This document shows positions 1-11,995 of a stretch of DNA of 64,000 nucleotides, piece after piece. The stretch's first letter is position 1. Every line of letters begins with the position of its first letter. The stretch spans positions 549,822 to 613,821 of the forward strand of contig JAQJVL010000293.1 of assembly GCA_035578905.1 (NCBI GenBank), written 5' to 3'. The position numbers and the translations under genes were made by a program. Origin of the DNA: Stictocephala bisonia. Its lineage: Eukaryota > Arthropoda > Insecta > Hemiptera > Membracidae. The notes under the pieces are model-generated. The model was not told the origin of the DNA. It made no database searches and worked only from the letters and a program-made list of their open reading frames with translations.

Positions 1-284
1 CACGAAGTGACAATCCGAGATCAACAAATGGGACTTTAGCAGAGTATCTTAGGAAGGCTGCAGGCCGAACTTTCCCCCGCGAGGCCGTAGGCTGAGTTCC
101 ACAAAGAGGCCTTTAGCAGAGCGTCTTGGTGAGGCCGAAGGCCGAGCTCCCCCCACGAGGCTAAGGCAGGCTAAGTTCCACAAAAGGGCTGACAGTAGAG
201 TTCCCGGGGGAGGCCGAGCTTCCTTCACAAGCGTAGCGAGTGACTACGGGGTTGGCACGTTAAGCGTGCAGGGGTGTCCCCTAG
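1..284 (+). mobile_element. 3' end of a Helitron-like element, cut by the window edge
   Basis: Contains the same degenerate repeats (gaggccgaaggccgag-like units) as the Helitron next to it. It closes with a hairpin GCACG-TTAAG-CGTGC, a short spacer and CTAG at 281-284. CTRR after a hairpin is the Helitron 3' terminus. The adjoining element starts on the next base. Confidence 0.7.
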
Positions 285-1385
285 TCTAGATACTATAAAG
301 CTCGATCTAGTAACTCACTGACACTAAATGTTGAGGCACTTCCCGAAGTCCTACCCCCATAAAGTGTAAACTTGAACTGAAGCCTTCGGTCTGAAACCTC
401 TAGAAAAATTCACATAAGTTTACTTTTTTCACTCATAAATAAGATGGCGGCCCTTTTTTACCCCAAAACTGCCCCAATGTATTTCTTATGGGAAAATGAG
501 AAAAATGTAGTTTTAATTAAATAACCTGATAGAAAGCTTGGGTTAAACTGTCAAACCTATACAGTTCAACACATGTAACAAATGCGCACCTTATATATAA
601 ATTTCAGCTTAAAAACTAAAAAATTTGGGGTATCAGAGGCCCAAAAACTAAAATTTTTGAAAATGTAAAATGTTTTAATACTGATGTTATTTACTCAAGT
701 GGAGTATCGTAAAAGCTATATTTCTTCTGAATCCAAATATACCATGAGATTTTTTTTAAAAAAGGGCAAATAATAAGGGATATATGTCCCCAAAACTAAA
801 AAAATTTCCTAAAATCCAGAAAAGAGTATTACTAAAATAAAACACCCAAGCGGGGTATCAAACTATTAGTATTTATCTCCTAAATCACATTATACCATTA
901 TATTTTGGAACAGACAAGGTTTAAGAGCTTTGCCCCCCCCATAAAAAATATGCTCCAAACCCAAAATTGGGTAATTTTATAAACTAATACACACAATTGA
1001 GGTATCAAATTAAAGGTTTAATTAACTCTTAATTACTAATATATCATCAGATTTTAGAAAACAATATATTTATGGGCTTCACTGCTCCCAAAACCAAAAT
1101 TAGTGGTCATACTGCTTAAGAATCCTGGCGAGGGCGTAGACCAATCTTCCTCACAAGGCGAGATGCCGAGATCCACAAAGCCTATCCACTGTAGTAGAGT
1201 GCCTTGGTGAGACCGCAGGCCGTTCTTTCCCCCGCATTCCTAGATAAAAAAAGGGGTATTGGTGAGGCTTTAGGCAGAGTTCACTGAAGGTATAGTTCCC
1301 AGGCAAGGCCGTAGGCTGAGCTTTCTCACAAGCGTAGCGAGTGATGAGGAGATTGGCACGCGAAGCATGCAGGGATGTCCCCTAG
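285..1385 (+). mobile_element. non-autonomous Helitron, copy A
   Basis: Starts TCTAGATACTATAAAGCTCG and ends with a hairpin (GCACGC/GCATGC), spacer and CTAG at 1382-1385, followed by T. It matches copy B at 33984-35007 through most of its length. TC at the 5' end, CTRR at the 3' end, a 3' hairpin and no terminal inverted repeats are the Helitron hallmarks. No Rep/helicase ORF is present. The 3' third holds degenerate GC-rich repeats. Confidence 0.8.
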
Positions 1386-1861
1386 TCGTTATAATAAGGC
1401 TAATTGACTATGCTCATTAATTAGCCTTTTTATAGCCATAGTCAACAATTGTTATTGAGCATAGTCAATTGGCCTTATTATATAGCCTTAGTCAACAATC
1501 CTTATTTAAATCGGCCTCATTACTTTTTTTACAGAGCACTTTGTAAGGGATTTGTTCTGAGAATCATGTAATTAATTTAAACATTTGTCTATGATATCTA
1601 GATCTACAACCCACTGGTTATGTTGGCCATTATTGTACATTGGACAAATATTTTCCACATTTTTGTTTCAGCTAAGAACATAATTGTTCAATTATGGTAC
1701 TATGAAGTTTTGAATGTCACGTTCCTTAAAAATGTCATACCCGTTTTCATTGGTGAAGCAAGGTCCATTATCAGTCATATTGACTCTGTTTCTCCCAACT
1801 CTGGTATACGGTATACCTGTTTATTTTATGCAAACTGGTACTATTGTTGAAATTATGTGTA
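1386..1861. other. unassigned AT-rich DNA with a short palindrome
   Basis: 1388-1500 holds imperfect inverted copies of a TAAGGCTAATTGACTATG-like motif. The rest shows no coding signature. A 76-codon ORF here has no family features. Confidence 0.4.
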
Positions 1862-2789
1862 CCGGTACCCGAATTTGAAGGTTGTTTTGTAAGAAACTTA
1901 TGAAATATCCAATCACACCATTGTTTTTATCATTAATTGTATGTTACAAAACATTTATTTTTAAATTTTACTATAATTTTTGGCTTAGTTCAAACAAAAA
2001 GTGCTTGAATATTTGCTAATTTTCACTGTGCATAAACATTTGTATTACTCAATTATCCCGAAATCTATTGCATTTATATTTTAATATGTTGTTGACAGGA
2101 ATGTTTTCTATAAGTTTTATAAATTTCAGAATTTTAACTTTTCAAGAAAAAAATTCTTATCAATTTCCTCAAACAACTTTTCTTGGGCTCTAATTGTGTT
2201 AAATTAATTAATTGGTCACATTGTAATTCTTATGATATATGCAGGTGTCCCGAAACTTATGTAACTTTTCAGCAAAAATTGTTCCTTAGGTCAAGACAAA
2301 CATATTTTATAATATAAACATGGGGTCTACGGTGACTATTTTACTGTCTGTCTGTCTTATGTGATAATTACAAATTATTTTAAAACTCAAGAACTATTTA
2401 AGATAGAAATTTCAATTTTAGTTTACATGTGTAACTTAACAGTTAAAACAAGGGAATAAAAATATCATTGCTGTAACTTAATTCATTTCAAAATGGCGGC
2501 CATTTAAATTCTTTAATGTCAAATTACACGAAAAACTTAAATGCTTGTAAAACTTTCTCCAAGTAAAACTTTTACTTCCTCCAAAACTTAAAGTGTTTAA
2601 TAAATGTTAAATCACAAATGATTATTCTACAAGTTACGGTATGAGAAATAATTTACTCTTAATGATAGGCTTAGCTAGTGTAAGAAACCAGGACCTGGAA
2701 TAACTATTGACACTGGTGAAAGTACAACACAATTTTATTTTTACAGTATATCATCTTGACAGTCCCTTCCAAAATATTACAATTATCTT

Positions 2790-3010
2790 ATCCTATTTAT
2801 CTATTTATTTATTTATTTTTATTTATTTATAAGACGCCGATCGTCAAGATATGGGCGAATATGGATTTCGAATGAGTGTGATGAGTGTAGATGAGCGAAT
2901 GTAGTCATTGTTACAAACTAAGGCCGACTATTCCTTAGAAAGTGTCATTTATTATTAATAGCCCAATGACAAATGAACAGCCTGTGGTTATCAGCTGATC
3001 CTTCTCAAAA
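2790..3010 (-). mobile_element. SINE copy with (AAAT)n tail, lacking its tRNA-like head
   Basis: Shares with 53497-53765 a body that includes, on this strand, GACTACATTCGCTCATCTAC and GACGATCGGCGTCTTATAAA, ending in an AAATAAATAAAT-type tail at 2790-2830. Similarity stops just beyond the CATTTTGAGAAGGATCAGCT block. It lies within the DNA that splits the left arm of the 1.9-6.7 kb element. Confidence 0.75.
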
Positions 3011-4700
3011 TGTAAATCCTATTTTACACTATACACCACCTCCTTTAATATACCCCTCTCATCCAATAATAAACAACACAAATTATTCATTTTAGAAATC
3101 TTCAATCAAATTACCTTTAACATTGGCTTCAATATAATCAATAAATTCAAGAAGTATTATTTACAAAAAGCGACAACAAACTCCAATACTATTAAATCAC
3201 AATCCTTCAAATAATGATACAAACGTCACATTAAGAATCAAACTAAATAAGTACTATATATGCAAAACGTCTATACTAACAAGTGCAAATTATATATTCA
3301 ATAACAAGTTATACTCAAGAAATAATCAATCATTTCCAATAAAAATTAACAATCAAAGAATAATATACCGACCTTACTAACTATGATGAGCTAATCAATT
3401 CACAGTACGATTTAAGTTATATTATTTTACAAATACCTTTCAAGAGGCAAGATAAATATATTCTAATGGCCCTAGTTGCTATACTTTATTCTTCCCATGA
3501 ATTATCCAACATTTATGGTTTATATTTTCAAACGCAAAATTTATTTATTTACCATATATCTATATCAACTCAAAACAACCACTTATACGGACTATAATCA
3601 ATTACATGGATTTACGTATTTATATATTTACAATTTAAATTAACAATCCCAACACATTAACTTATACCACACTCAATTCCCTCAATTAGTGAATTATATT
3701 TTATTGTTAAATTGTGATTATTATTAGCTTCTTATATGAATAATGTACAGCCCCGTCGGCTTACGTTTTGGTGTAGGTAAAACGTAATTGAACGGCCTTA
3801 CAAAATTTCCTTTCGTCTACAAATTACATATTTTCGTTTCCCTTAAACCCTGGAGGTGTTAAACATATTTTAACGTAACCCTGAAATCTTTGTCTCCTGC
3901 AGGTATGGGGTGTCCACGGGCCGTAGTGGATTCGGCGTCCACTTGTCTCTCAGGGTCAGGTGAGCTGGTTGGGTGTGGAGTCGCTTGCAGTCCCTTGAGG
4001 TGGCTTCTCTGGTCCTCAGGATAGGCTGCAAGTCCAGTCGTTCAGGTTAGCCGCTTGTGAAGTCCTCCGGGGTTTGATATCGCAAGGGGTTGGACTGTGT
4101 CTCCAAGTCCTCCTCCTAGCTCGTCCCGTATTTGCTCTGCAGGGCGGGTTGACGAAGCCTAGGTAGTTTGATCTCCAATTGCTGGTCCTCTCTATTGGTA
4201 TATTTCCCGAAGTCCTATAACTTTTAGATCTCTCCTCTGACTCCCCTTTTCTTTCCCAACTCTTCCCCTAGTATCTCATCCCTCCTGCTACACACTGGAT
4301 ATGCCTCCAATTTCGGAAATACCAATTATTATCGGTGATCCTATTACGGATCACCCTACAGGCCCGTTTTCGTGATGGGCGGGACAACTCCTTCCCGGGG
4401 CTTCTGCTGATTCTCCGCTGCATCAGCATTCATCGGCCTAATTTTTGGTGAGTCTAAAAATTTATTATTCTGATTATCATGTGTACAGTGTTGACCCTGC
4501 TTCCTTGACATGCAACCCCTTGCTTTCTGAGTTAATACTCTCAGGAGGTCCTGCTAAAATTTTACCTACTCCACTTCCTGTTATAATCAAACCTTTTTCT
4601 CATTCTTACTATTAATCTTTTTTTGTTATTATTATTAAATGTTATTATAAATGATTATAATTATGAGGGAATCTTGTGCAATTTAGTGTTGTAGTTAAAC
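3011..4700. other. unclassified insert with a GC-richer block
   Basis: Part of the DNA interrupting the left arm of the fold-back element. 3011-3880 is AT-rich and featureless. 3890-4450 is markedly GC-richer with many short ORF fragments but no domain I recognise. It may be the terminal part of a retroelement (solo LTR or LINE end); I saw no clear LTR termini. Confidence 0.35.
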
Positions 4701-4999
4701 CTCAAAGGTATAACAAAATTAAAAGTTAGGTAAAAAATGCACAATCAAGAAACAAATAAAATGACACCTTATTTACTGAAATAAAATAATAAATAACCCA
4801 GGTGTGACAATTTTTGTAAATCAATGTAATTTCCATCATACAACAATGCATACCTAAAACATTAGTTTAACTGCAAATATGTAATATGCGCATCATTAAC
4901 CAGCTGTTTTATACCCACTTCATGTTAACAATGAGCCAGCTGGTTATTATTAATCAATTATTTATAAAATAGAATGGCAGATATTTCTACAAAATAAAT

Positions 5000-5501
5000 T
5001 TATAAAACTTGCTCAAAAAGACGGCCTAAAACAAGATTGCACAGTCTCAAAAATAATACTACAGATCGATGAACTCGTTCAAAAATATTTACATTCTCCT
5101 GAATTCTTGCTGCAGCTTCTAAAATTCTGAAAACAAAGTCCTTTTCACTCTCCACCGTTGTGCCGTGTACCAGTTCTTTCAAGTGCCCCCACAGAATAAA
5201 GTCTAATGGTTTGAGGTCAGGGCATCTGGCAGACCAATGTACAGGTCCACCACGTCCCATCCACCTCTGCTGAAATGTAACAATTTACGTAGTCTCTGAC
5301 GCCAATACCAAAATGAGCTGGAGCTCCATCCTGTTGAGACCACATATTATGTCTGATATGAAGTGGCACATCTGCTATTAATTTATGGAAGAAGTCTCTG
5401 GGAAAAACAAGGTACATATGGGTATGAAATCTGTTAGATAAAATGTAGGGTCCTATTAAAAGATATTCAAGCTTGTTTTGGATTGCCATCAGCCACGTCA
5501 T
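5000..5501 (-). pseudogene. Tc1/mariner-superfamily transposase fragment (C-terminal half)
   Basis: Two overlapping frames carry one protein. The upstream part (5501-5217) has IGPYILSNRF, then ADVPLHIRHNMWSQQDGAPAHF; the Asp of QQDGAPAHF is the second catalytic residue of this DDE/D family. The frame then shifts near 5265 to GRGGPVHWSARCPDLKPLDF, where PDLKPLDF holds the third acidic residue, and ILWGHLKELV. The N-terminal half with the helix-turn-helix and first Asp is absent. One frameshift and the truncation make it inactive. Confidence 0.85.
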
Positions 5502-6702
5502 AAAAGTTCTAATGTCACATGCAGTTCACAGCTTCCTTACTTGTATCGTAACTTATATTTTAAATCAATATTCTTAGCTGTTTAATTAAAAAAACAATAC
5601 TGCTGTATTAAAACAAATTGTTGACACCTAACAGCTAATGCTTACTTTTCCTTTTGTCAACAATGCGTTACAAATGAACAGCTGATTCATAATTCAAATT
5701 AAATAGCTCATAAATCATCGACTCACTGTTAACATGAAGTGGATATAAAACAGCTGATTAATAATGTGCAGCACTTCATATTTGCTGCTAAACTATGTTT
5801 TAGGTATGCATTGTTGTACTGTATTATGAAAATTACATTGATTTACAAAAATTTTCACACCTGGGTTATTTATTATTCGATTTCAGTAAATAAGGTATTG
5901 TTTTATTTGTTTCTTGATAGTGCAATTTTTACCTAGCTTTTAATTTTTTATAGCTATAACAGTTTTTGTGAAATTTGACATTAAAGAATTTAAAAGGCCG
6001 CCATTTTGAAATGAATTAAGCTACAGCAGTGATATTTTGTTCCCTTGTTGTAACGGTTAAGCTACACATGTATACTGAATTTGAAGTTTCTATCTTAAAT
6101 ATTTCTTGAGCTATAAAATAATTTGTAAAAAGCACATATAGACAGAAAGACAGTAAATTAGTCACCATAGACCCATGTTTATATTATGAAATATGTTTGT
6201 CTTGACCTAAGGAGCAATTTTTGCTGAATTGTTCGAGAGAGTTCCGGGACACCCTGTATAATTAGGATACTTTACGTTTATACAACGTAAGCAAATGCAA
6301 TTAAACTGATCAATTTACTTACTCATATAAAAATAATGTACCCTAATTATACATTTCATAAGAATAACAACATGACCTAGCAATTAATTTTACAACCTCT
6401 AGAGCCTAAGAAAACGTTGTTTCAGGGAATTTATAAGAACTTTTTTTACTTGAAAAGTTAAAATTCTGAAATTTATAAAACTTATAGAAAAAATGTTTGT
6501 CAATCACGTATTAAAGATGATGTATAGTGAAAACTACTAACAATTCCATACTTTTTTAGAACTTTGATAAAAATTATTGAAACTTATGATAAAATTATAA
6601 TTCATGTTGTAACATACATTGAAATGAGAAAAACAAAGGTATGATTAGATTTTTCATAGGCCTCTTATTTTTTCAGTAAACAACCTTCAAACTCAGGTAC
6701 AA

Positions 6703-8822
6703 ACAAACTATTGCTGCTCCGACAATAGTGTTTGCTTTTAAAATTTGACTTAATTTGAAAATGTGTAAAGAATAACTAATATGTGGTCCACTCTTCATCT
6801 GCTTCATTGTACACTTCCTGGTGACTTGGAGTTAGTACCCATTAATTTAATTTTGTTTCAATCCTTTAATAACTTAATACACATATATTAATGTTTTTTA
6901 CCTTGTGCACAACAACTCTTTGTACATGCTGAACAGCTTTTTATGGCCAGGTGACATGTGGTTAGCACGACGGGTCCAGTCGCCGGTGCCAAATAATAAC
7001 AAACTAAAAATTTTATTCATTTTTTAACGATTCATAGAGGTCTTTCAATTCATTCTCTGTAATTTTCTACTGATTCTTGAAGTTTTTTCAAACTTTTGAC
7101 ATTATTTTTCTGTACATTTATTATGACATTCCAAGACAATTAAGACTTAAGTCAGATAACATTGTAGCTGAGTTCATAATAATTACACTGACGGTTTGTG
7201 ACATTTCAATTTTATGCTACACATAAAATTATATTAAAGTCAAGACTTTAAGGTGAAAAGTTGTTATAACTTATTAACCAAACATGTGTGAACGACTGAT
7301 TTGTAAACAGATGATCAGCTGTTATTTATTTAACTTAATTTATGCATATGTATGTTTCAAACATTTGATTTCTGTTCAACAATAAGTTATGTTTTGGGAA
7401 TAAAACAGTTCAGTTTTTCAGTTTACACTAACATGTTGTATTTTTTAAATTTTGCAACAAGGATAAGTATTTTTCGTTTTGTTTTTAGGTAGTTGTGTTT
7501 AGTTTAACAGTTTTCTTTTGTCTTAAACTCCTGGCTAACCACAGGGAGAAATATTTATTTACACAGTTCATGGTATAATGCTAGGACAGAACTTTTACAA
7601 AGTCATAAGTACATCTTACACCTGCAGGAAAGTTTCCTTGTTGGAGTCATGCCATTCTTAGGTCAACAAGGTGGCGCCCTAATCCCTGGCTACTATTTAT
7701 GAACGTGAAAACATTTATTTTTATTTGGGTGGTAACTACTCAAAACTTTTCCCTTATACTTGGCCTGTCTCTTAGAAGAACCCCCCATTCTCCCTGAGCT
7801 AGAAAGTTCTATACGGACAGGCGTGACAGGTTACTACAAAACTACTATTCACAGGAGTGACGTGGAAGTCCAGGAACAACTTCAAGTACTTGAAGTTTGG
7901 AGTACTTGAATCCACGAAACAACAAGGATAATCTAACAACTAACGGACAAGAGTATCAATAAGACTGACATTAATTAATACTACTTATCTTTTAAATTTA
8001 TAGAAACAATTATCTTTAGTTTTTCCTCTAGCATTTTTCTATCTAGTACTTACAGAAAAAATAAAATGTTATGCAGTACTTACAGAAAATAAAAAAAGCA
8101 GAATTTATCTTCTTCACTAATTGGTTTAGCCAAAAGAGGGTTTATTTTAAATGTGCATTAAAACCTTCATTGAATCCAAAATCCCTCTTATAAAACTACC
8201 ACCTGATATGCATGTGTGCACATGAATTTAATGGACAATTATCAGATTTTATGTTAAAATGAAGAAATAAATCAAGTTGTTACTAAAAAAAAAAAAAAAG
8301 AAAAACTTATGTATGGTTAATATTGTTAATAACTATTTAAAACATATTTTTAAGTTACTTTAATAAGCTCTGTAGTACACTGAAAAGAACATATTTTTCA
8401 GGTTCAAATGACTACACATATATTACTTAAGGTACCATTGTAATTAACATTTTTATAAACAGCATTACATAAAAATATAATAATAATAGATCTTTGCTTT
8501 AAAAATAATTTTAGTAATCCTAATTTGTTAGTTATAATGATAAAATGAATTTTCTAAGCTGTAACTATAGTATATAAGTCTTATATGTTAATGACTACTC
8601 TAAGGAAAGACTATTCTGCATATAAAAAAATCAAACTTCTATTATTAAAAAAAACTGATATAAACATGGTATTTATGTTTGTACATTTATGGCACAATAA
8701 AATGTGTCTGTATTATACGGTTTTTAAATAATCACTTTACTGGAATATTTTTTTGGGTAAAAATACATACAAAGGTAACTCACGCAAAATAAATTGTACA
8801 ATATTATTTTTCAATAAGCCTA
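6703..8822. other. no gene recognised
   Basis: AT-rich with scattered short ORFs and homopolymer tracts. 7500-7960 is somewhat GC-richer without a recognisable domain. Confidence 0.4.
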
Positions 8823-9206
8823 TCAGTTTTTGTTAACGTGGAATTGATTTTGGCTAGTCAAATTTCTTCTTTCTGACGAGAGAGAAAGCCTGAACGATTG
8901 CTCCAAAAGAACTATATACAGTGTAAAAAATTTTATAAAACTAAAAAAAGTCATAGAAAACACAACCATGACAAAATTACAAATATTACAATGATCTATA
9001 ATCGGTAAACTATATTTACCGACCTCAAAACAGATGGATTTATAAAGGACTTCCTTTTGTTTAAGGATGGTATTATGTCTTTTACTGAAATCGATCACTG
9101 TAATATCTCTATTTTTTCTGTAAAATATCAGGTTTCCATCTGATCCAAGTATGCAAAAATGATTTGAAAAATCAAATATTGTAAAAAGCAATATATAAAA
9201 TACCAT
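8823..9206 (-). CDS. possible two-exon ORF of unknown function
   Basis: A 127-codon open frame reads GSDGNLIFYRKNRDITVIDF, later LEQSFRLSLSSERRNLTSQN, then a stop at 8823. The middle is hydrophobic and intron-like. A GTAAAT donor inside it and an acceptor after TATATAG would join the two polar parts in phase (E-V-V-L-L-E-Q). I recognise no family. It lies about 2.6 kb downstream of the Relish stop on the same strand, so it could be the end of a neighbouring gene, an alternative 3' exon or chance. Low certainty. Confidence 0.25.
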   Translation of the reverse strand: MVFYILLFTIFDFSNHFCILGSDGNLIFYRKNRDITVIDFSKRHNTILKQKEVLYKSICFEVGKYSLPIIDHCNICNFVMVVFSMTFFSFIKFFTLYIVLLEQSFRLSLSSERRNLTSQNQFHVNKN

Positions 9207-9998
9207 AAATGTTCACACGTATTATTCTGTTGTATAATTACATTTATAAACATAACTTTTCAAATAAACATGCATTCAAGATTGTTTGTACATATTCTTA
9301 AAAAACTTGAAACAACAAATAAAGAAAAAAATAACAAATATTAATTTGTAAACTTGTTATAAAAAGTTATTTTTTAACTTTACTTTTTCTCAAAAATAAA
9401 ATGATAAAAACTAATTTGATTTATTATGACAGTTAAAGTTGGGAACATTTCAATGATTGGAAAGGCTCACCAAAACACTTAATTAACAAACACAAATAAT
9501 TATGACCAAAATGAATTTAAATAGTTAATTTGTCTTTATGCGATGGATTTGATCATCTTTACTTTTGAACATATATTGATCCTGTCGAGTTTGGTCAACA
9601 CTCTCGCTTAGAGCAACATAGAAAACATTTAAAGTGCAAATGATGTTATTTCATGAAATGGCAACATGATAGAAGGTACAAATACTATTTGTTCACAAAT
9701 TGTAATTGGTTAAATTTTTTTGCACAAATAAATTTTGCCCCATATAAGTGTTTCCAGATTCCTTAAATATTTTGATCACTTAGAGCAAACAACAGTACAC
9801 TACTTATAAATACCAGACATCCTTTTTAAGTATATTAGAACATTTACGATTGTGTACAAAAATAAATGTTTGCTGTTTCTAGTGAAGATACACTATTTTA
9901 TAAATTATTTTTTTGAAAAGTAAAGTTAATTTGTGTTTAGTATCTAAATTCAATTTAGTCTAGTTATTTAAAGTTACTTACTTTCTTTGAGATTTTAA

Positions 9999-10715
9999 CA
10001 CATTGACTGACATGAGGGCCACCGGTGGCCCACACAATAATTTTAGCTCACGCCATGAGGGCCACCGGTGGCCGTTACTAGATTTCAGCCTGGCGCCACA
10101 GCTGTTTCTATGGTAAAGTTTAATATTCATTGTTCCGAGTTCTGTGTTCCATGCAACCGGAAATGATCCCCCCCCCAAGTACAGAAATAGCCGATATCCG
10201 GTCTTTTGCCGCCATTTTGTGAAGTTATTGATGAGGTATACCGGTGGCTCTCATGGCGTGGGGGCAAAACTTTACATATGCCATATGATATTATGTTTCA
10301 GCTGTTTTGTTGTGATTTTTATATTTTCTTCCCGCGCACTGATCAGCTTTTGAGGTTAGGTGTTTAGTAAGTGACATTGATTCTTTTTGAAACTAGTCTG
10401 TCTAAATGTCGCAAAAACTAGTTCAAATATATAAAAACGTATTTAGGGTTGCTTTATTTAAAACCAGAGGACTGATTTCTATCACATTTTATGAGCTTTC
10501 AGAATATATCATTAAAAATTATGTAATACTAAAAATGGCGCTACAATTAGTGTTTGATTTATAAAAGATGCGGGGGCCACCGGTGGCCCACATGGCGCAC
10601 AGCGGCATGTATGACGTGGGCTACCGGTGGCCCTCATGGCATCAAGCGGACATACAGTTTTACTACAGCGGCCTCAGAATGACACAATAAATTATCTACG
10701 CTGGCAGTCAACGTG
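9999..10715. mobile_element. piggyBac-type MITE with TTAA target duplication
   Basis: Flanked by TTAA at 9995-9998 and 10716-10719. Terminal inverted repeats are CACATTGACTGACA on the left and CACGTTGACTGCCA on the right (inverse). Inside are five copies, in both orientations, of a palindromic GGCCACCGGTGGCC-like motif next to CATGAGGG or CATGGCG, near both ends and once at about 10230. No transposase is encoded. Confidence 0.78.
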
Positions 10716-10719
10716 TTAA

Positions 10720-11839
10720 CCTTCTGAAAAATAATTAAAAACATAAATTGCTTTAACCCTTGATTTGAATGAATATCACAGACATAATTTGTATGTTGAA
10801 CATGATTTTGATGTAATTTTGCATTAAATGTAGGCTTATATTTGTAAATGATGGTAATGACATTGTAGATCAAGGATTAAATACTATTTAACTCAAAATG
10901 AACATATATTAATTTACACCTGTATTTCCAAGACTTGACGACCTCCAATACTTAAATTAATTACCTAACCTAAATTTATTTACCTTTATTCCTTGACTAA
11001 TATTTATGCTTAAAGTTTGGTTTCATAAAAAAAAACATACACTAATTAACTCTGCTAATTAATCACATATCCTTAAACAGCTCTATATTTTACGTAGACA
11101 CAATATGAAACTAGCATTATCTAAATCTACAAGAAAAATAAAGCGAATTTTTAATTCTTACCAGAAAATACTACTACTAGTCTAGATTTCTACAACTAAA
11201 TACAAATTATTCATTGAATGGTAAGGAATTTGTTACCCCCTTGGTCATTGTCTAACATAGCGTTAAGCTTATGTACATTTATTTACGACTGTTTTAACTA
11301 GTGATGAACCAAAAGTTTGAAATATAATTTGAAAATCATCAACAATTAACGGTAAATATATGGTAACAAAATTAAGAGAACAAAATTTTTTTGAACATCA
11401 ATTTTTTCTCAATTAACTTGAGTTTAACTAGGAAAAAAATTGCATTACAAACAGCTGCCACTTTGAAGAACATAAATTTATTTAACAATTTTTGAAAACA
11501 CGTTCATTGCTAATACACACAAAGGTGTGTATATAAAAGTAAAAAGAAAAGCAAAAAAAAAACTTTTTTTATATTATCAGATTTGGACAAATAAATGGAG
11601 AAGTAGATAAAACAGATTGCACTGAATCCAGTTTCATGTTATGTTCACTACCAAATTTAATATTGAAATTAAAGCCAATTGTTTTCTTGATTTTTAGTAT
11701 CAAACATAGATTGTTTTAAACATTATAACAGAAAGATGGAATGTGATGTCGATGTATGGAAGATCTTTAGAAACCCTAACCTAGGGGAGTAACTAGAAAA
11801 GTTATATACACAACTATAGTATGATTATTAGTACTCCAA
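10720..11839. other. Relish 3' UTR and intergenic DNA
   Basis: AT-rich. The part from 11839 to about 11460 is the likely Relish 3' UTR; the rest shows no features. Confidence 0.4.
11477..11482 (-). promoter_or_regulatory. candidate polyadenylation signal of Relish
   Basis: AATAAA on the minus strand about 360 nt after the Relish stop, within TTAAATAAATTT. It is the first canonical hexamer I saw downstream. AT-rich DNA makes chance hits common. Confidence 0.35.
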
Positions 11840-11995
11840 CTATAGTATTGAAACCTTAGGCCCCACTGAAGTTTCAACTGAGGCCCACCTCTGGAGCAGC
11901 ATGTCGTCGATTAACTCTACACCATACTGCAAGCGAGGAGCCAACATCATTAACTCGTCTCGTACCACTTCAGCTGTTATTTCTGGCTTTTTCAA
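11840..11995 (-). CDS. Relish: Relish terminal exon: death-like domain end and stop
   Basis: Acceptor GAATTTCAG, phase 0. Encodes LKKPEITAEVVRDELMMLA, then LQYGVELIDDMLLQR, the last helices of the death fold (T-V-x-x-L-x-x-A-L-x-x-M pattern), and a short tail ending at TAG (11842-11840). Confidence 0.9.
   Translation of the reverse strand: MKKPEITAEVVRDELMMLAPRLQYGVELIDDMLLQRWASVETSVGPKVSIL

Larger units (their letters stand above)
1862..6702. mobile_element. large inverted-repeat (fold-back) Tc1/mariner-like element with nested insertion
   Basis: 1862-2541 reappears in inverse orientation at about 5975-6702. An inner inverted pair, about 4700-4925 against 5719-5945, continues the same arm. 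The left arm has therefore been split by about 2.15 kb of other DNA (2542-4700). Inside the arms lie motifs CAGGTGTCCCGAAACTT (2243) and the inverse of CAGGGTGTCCCGGAACT (6256), which look like mariner termini. A decayed transposase lies at 5000-5501. The right arm carries about 90 extra bases near 6262-6350. Confidence 0.75.
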
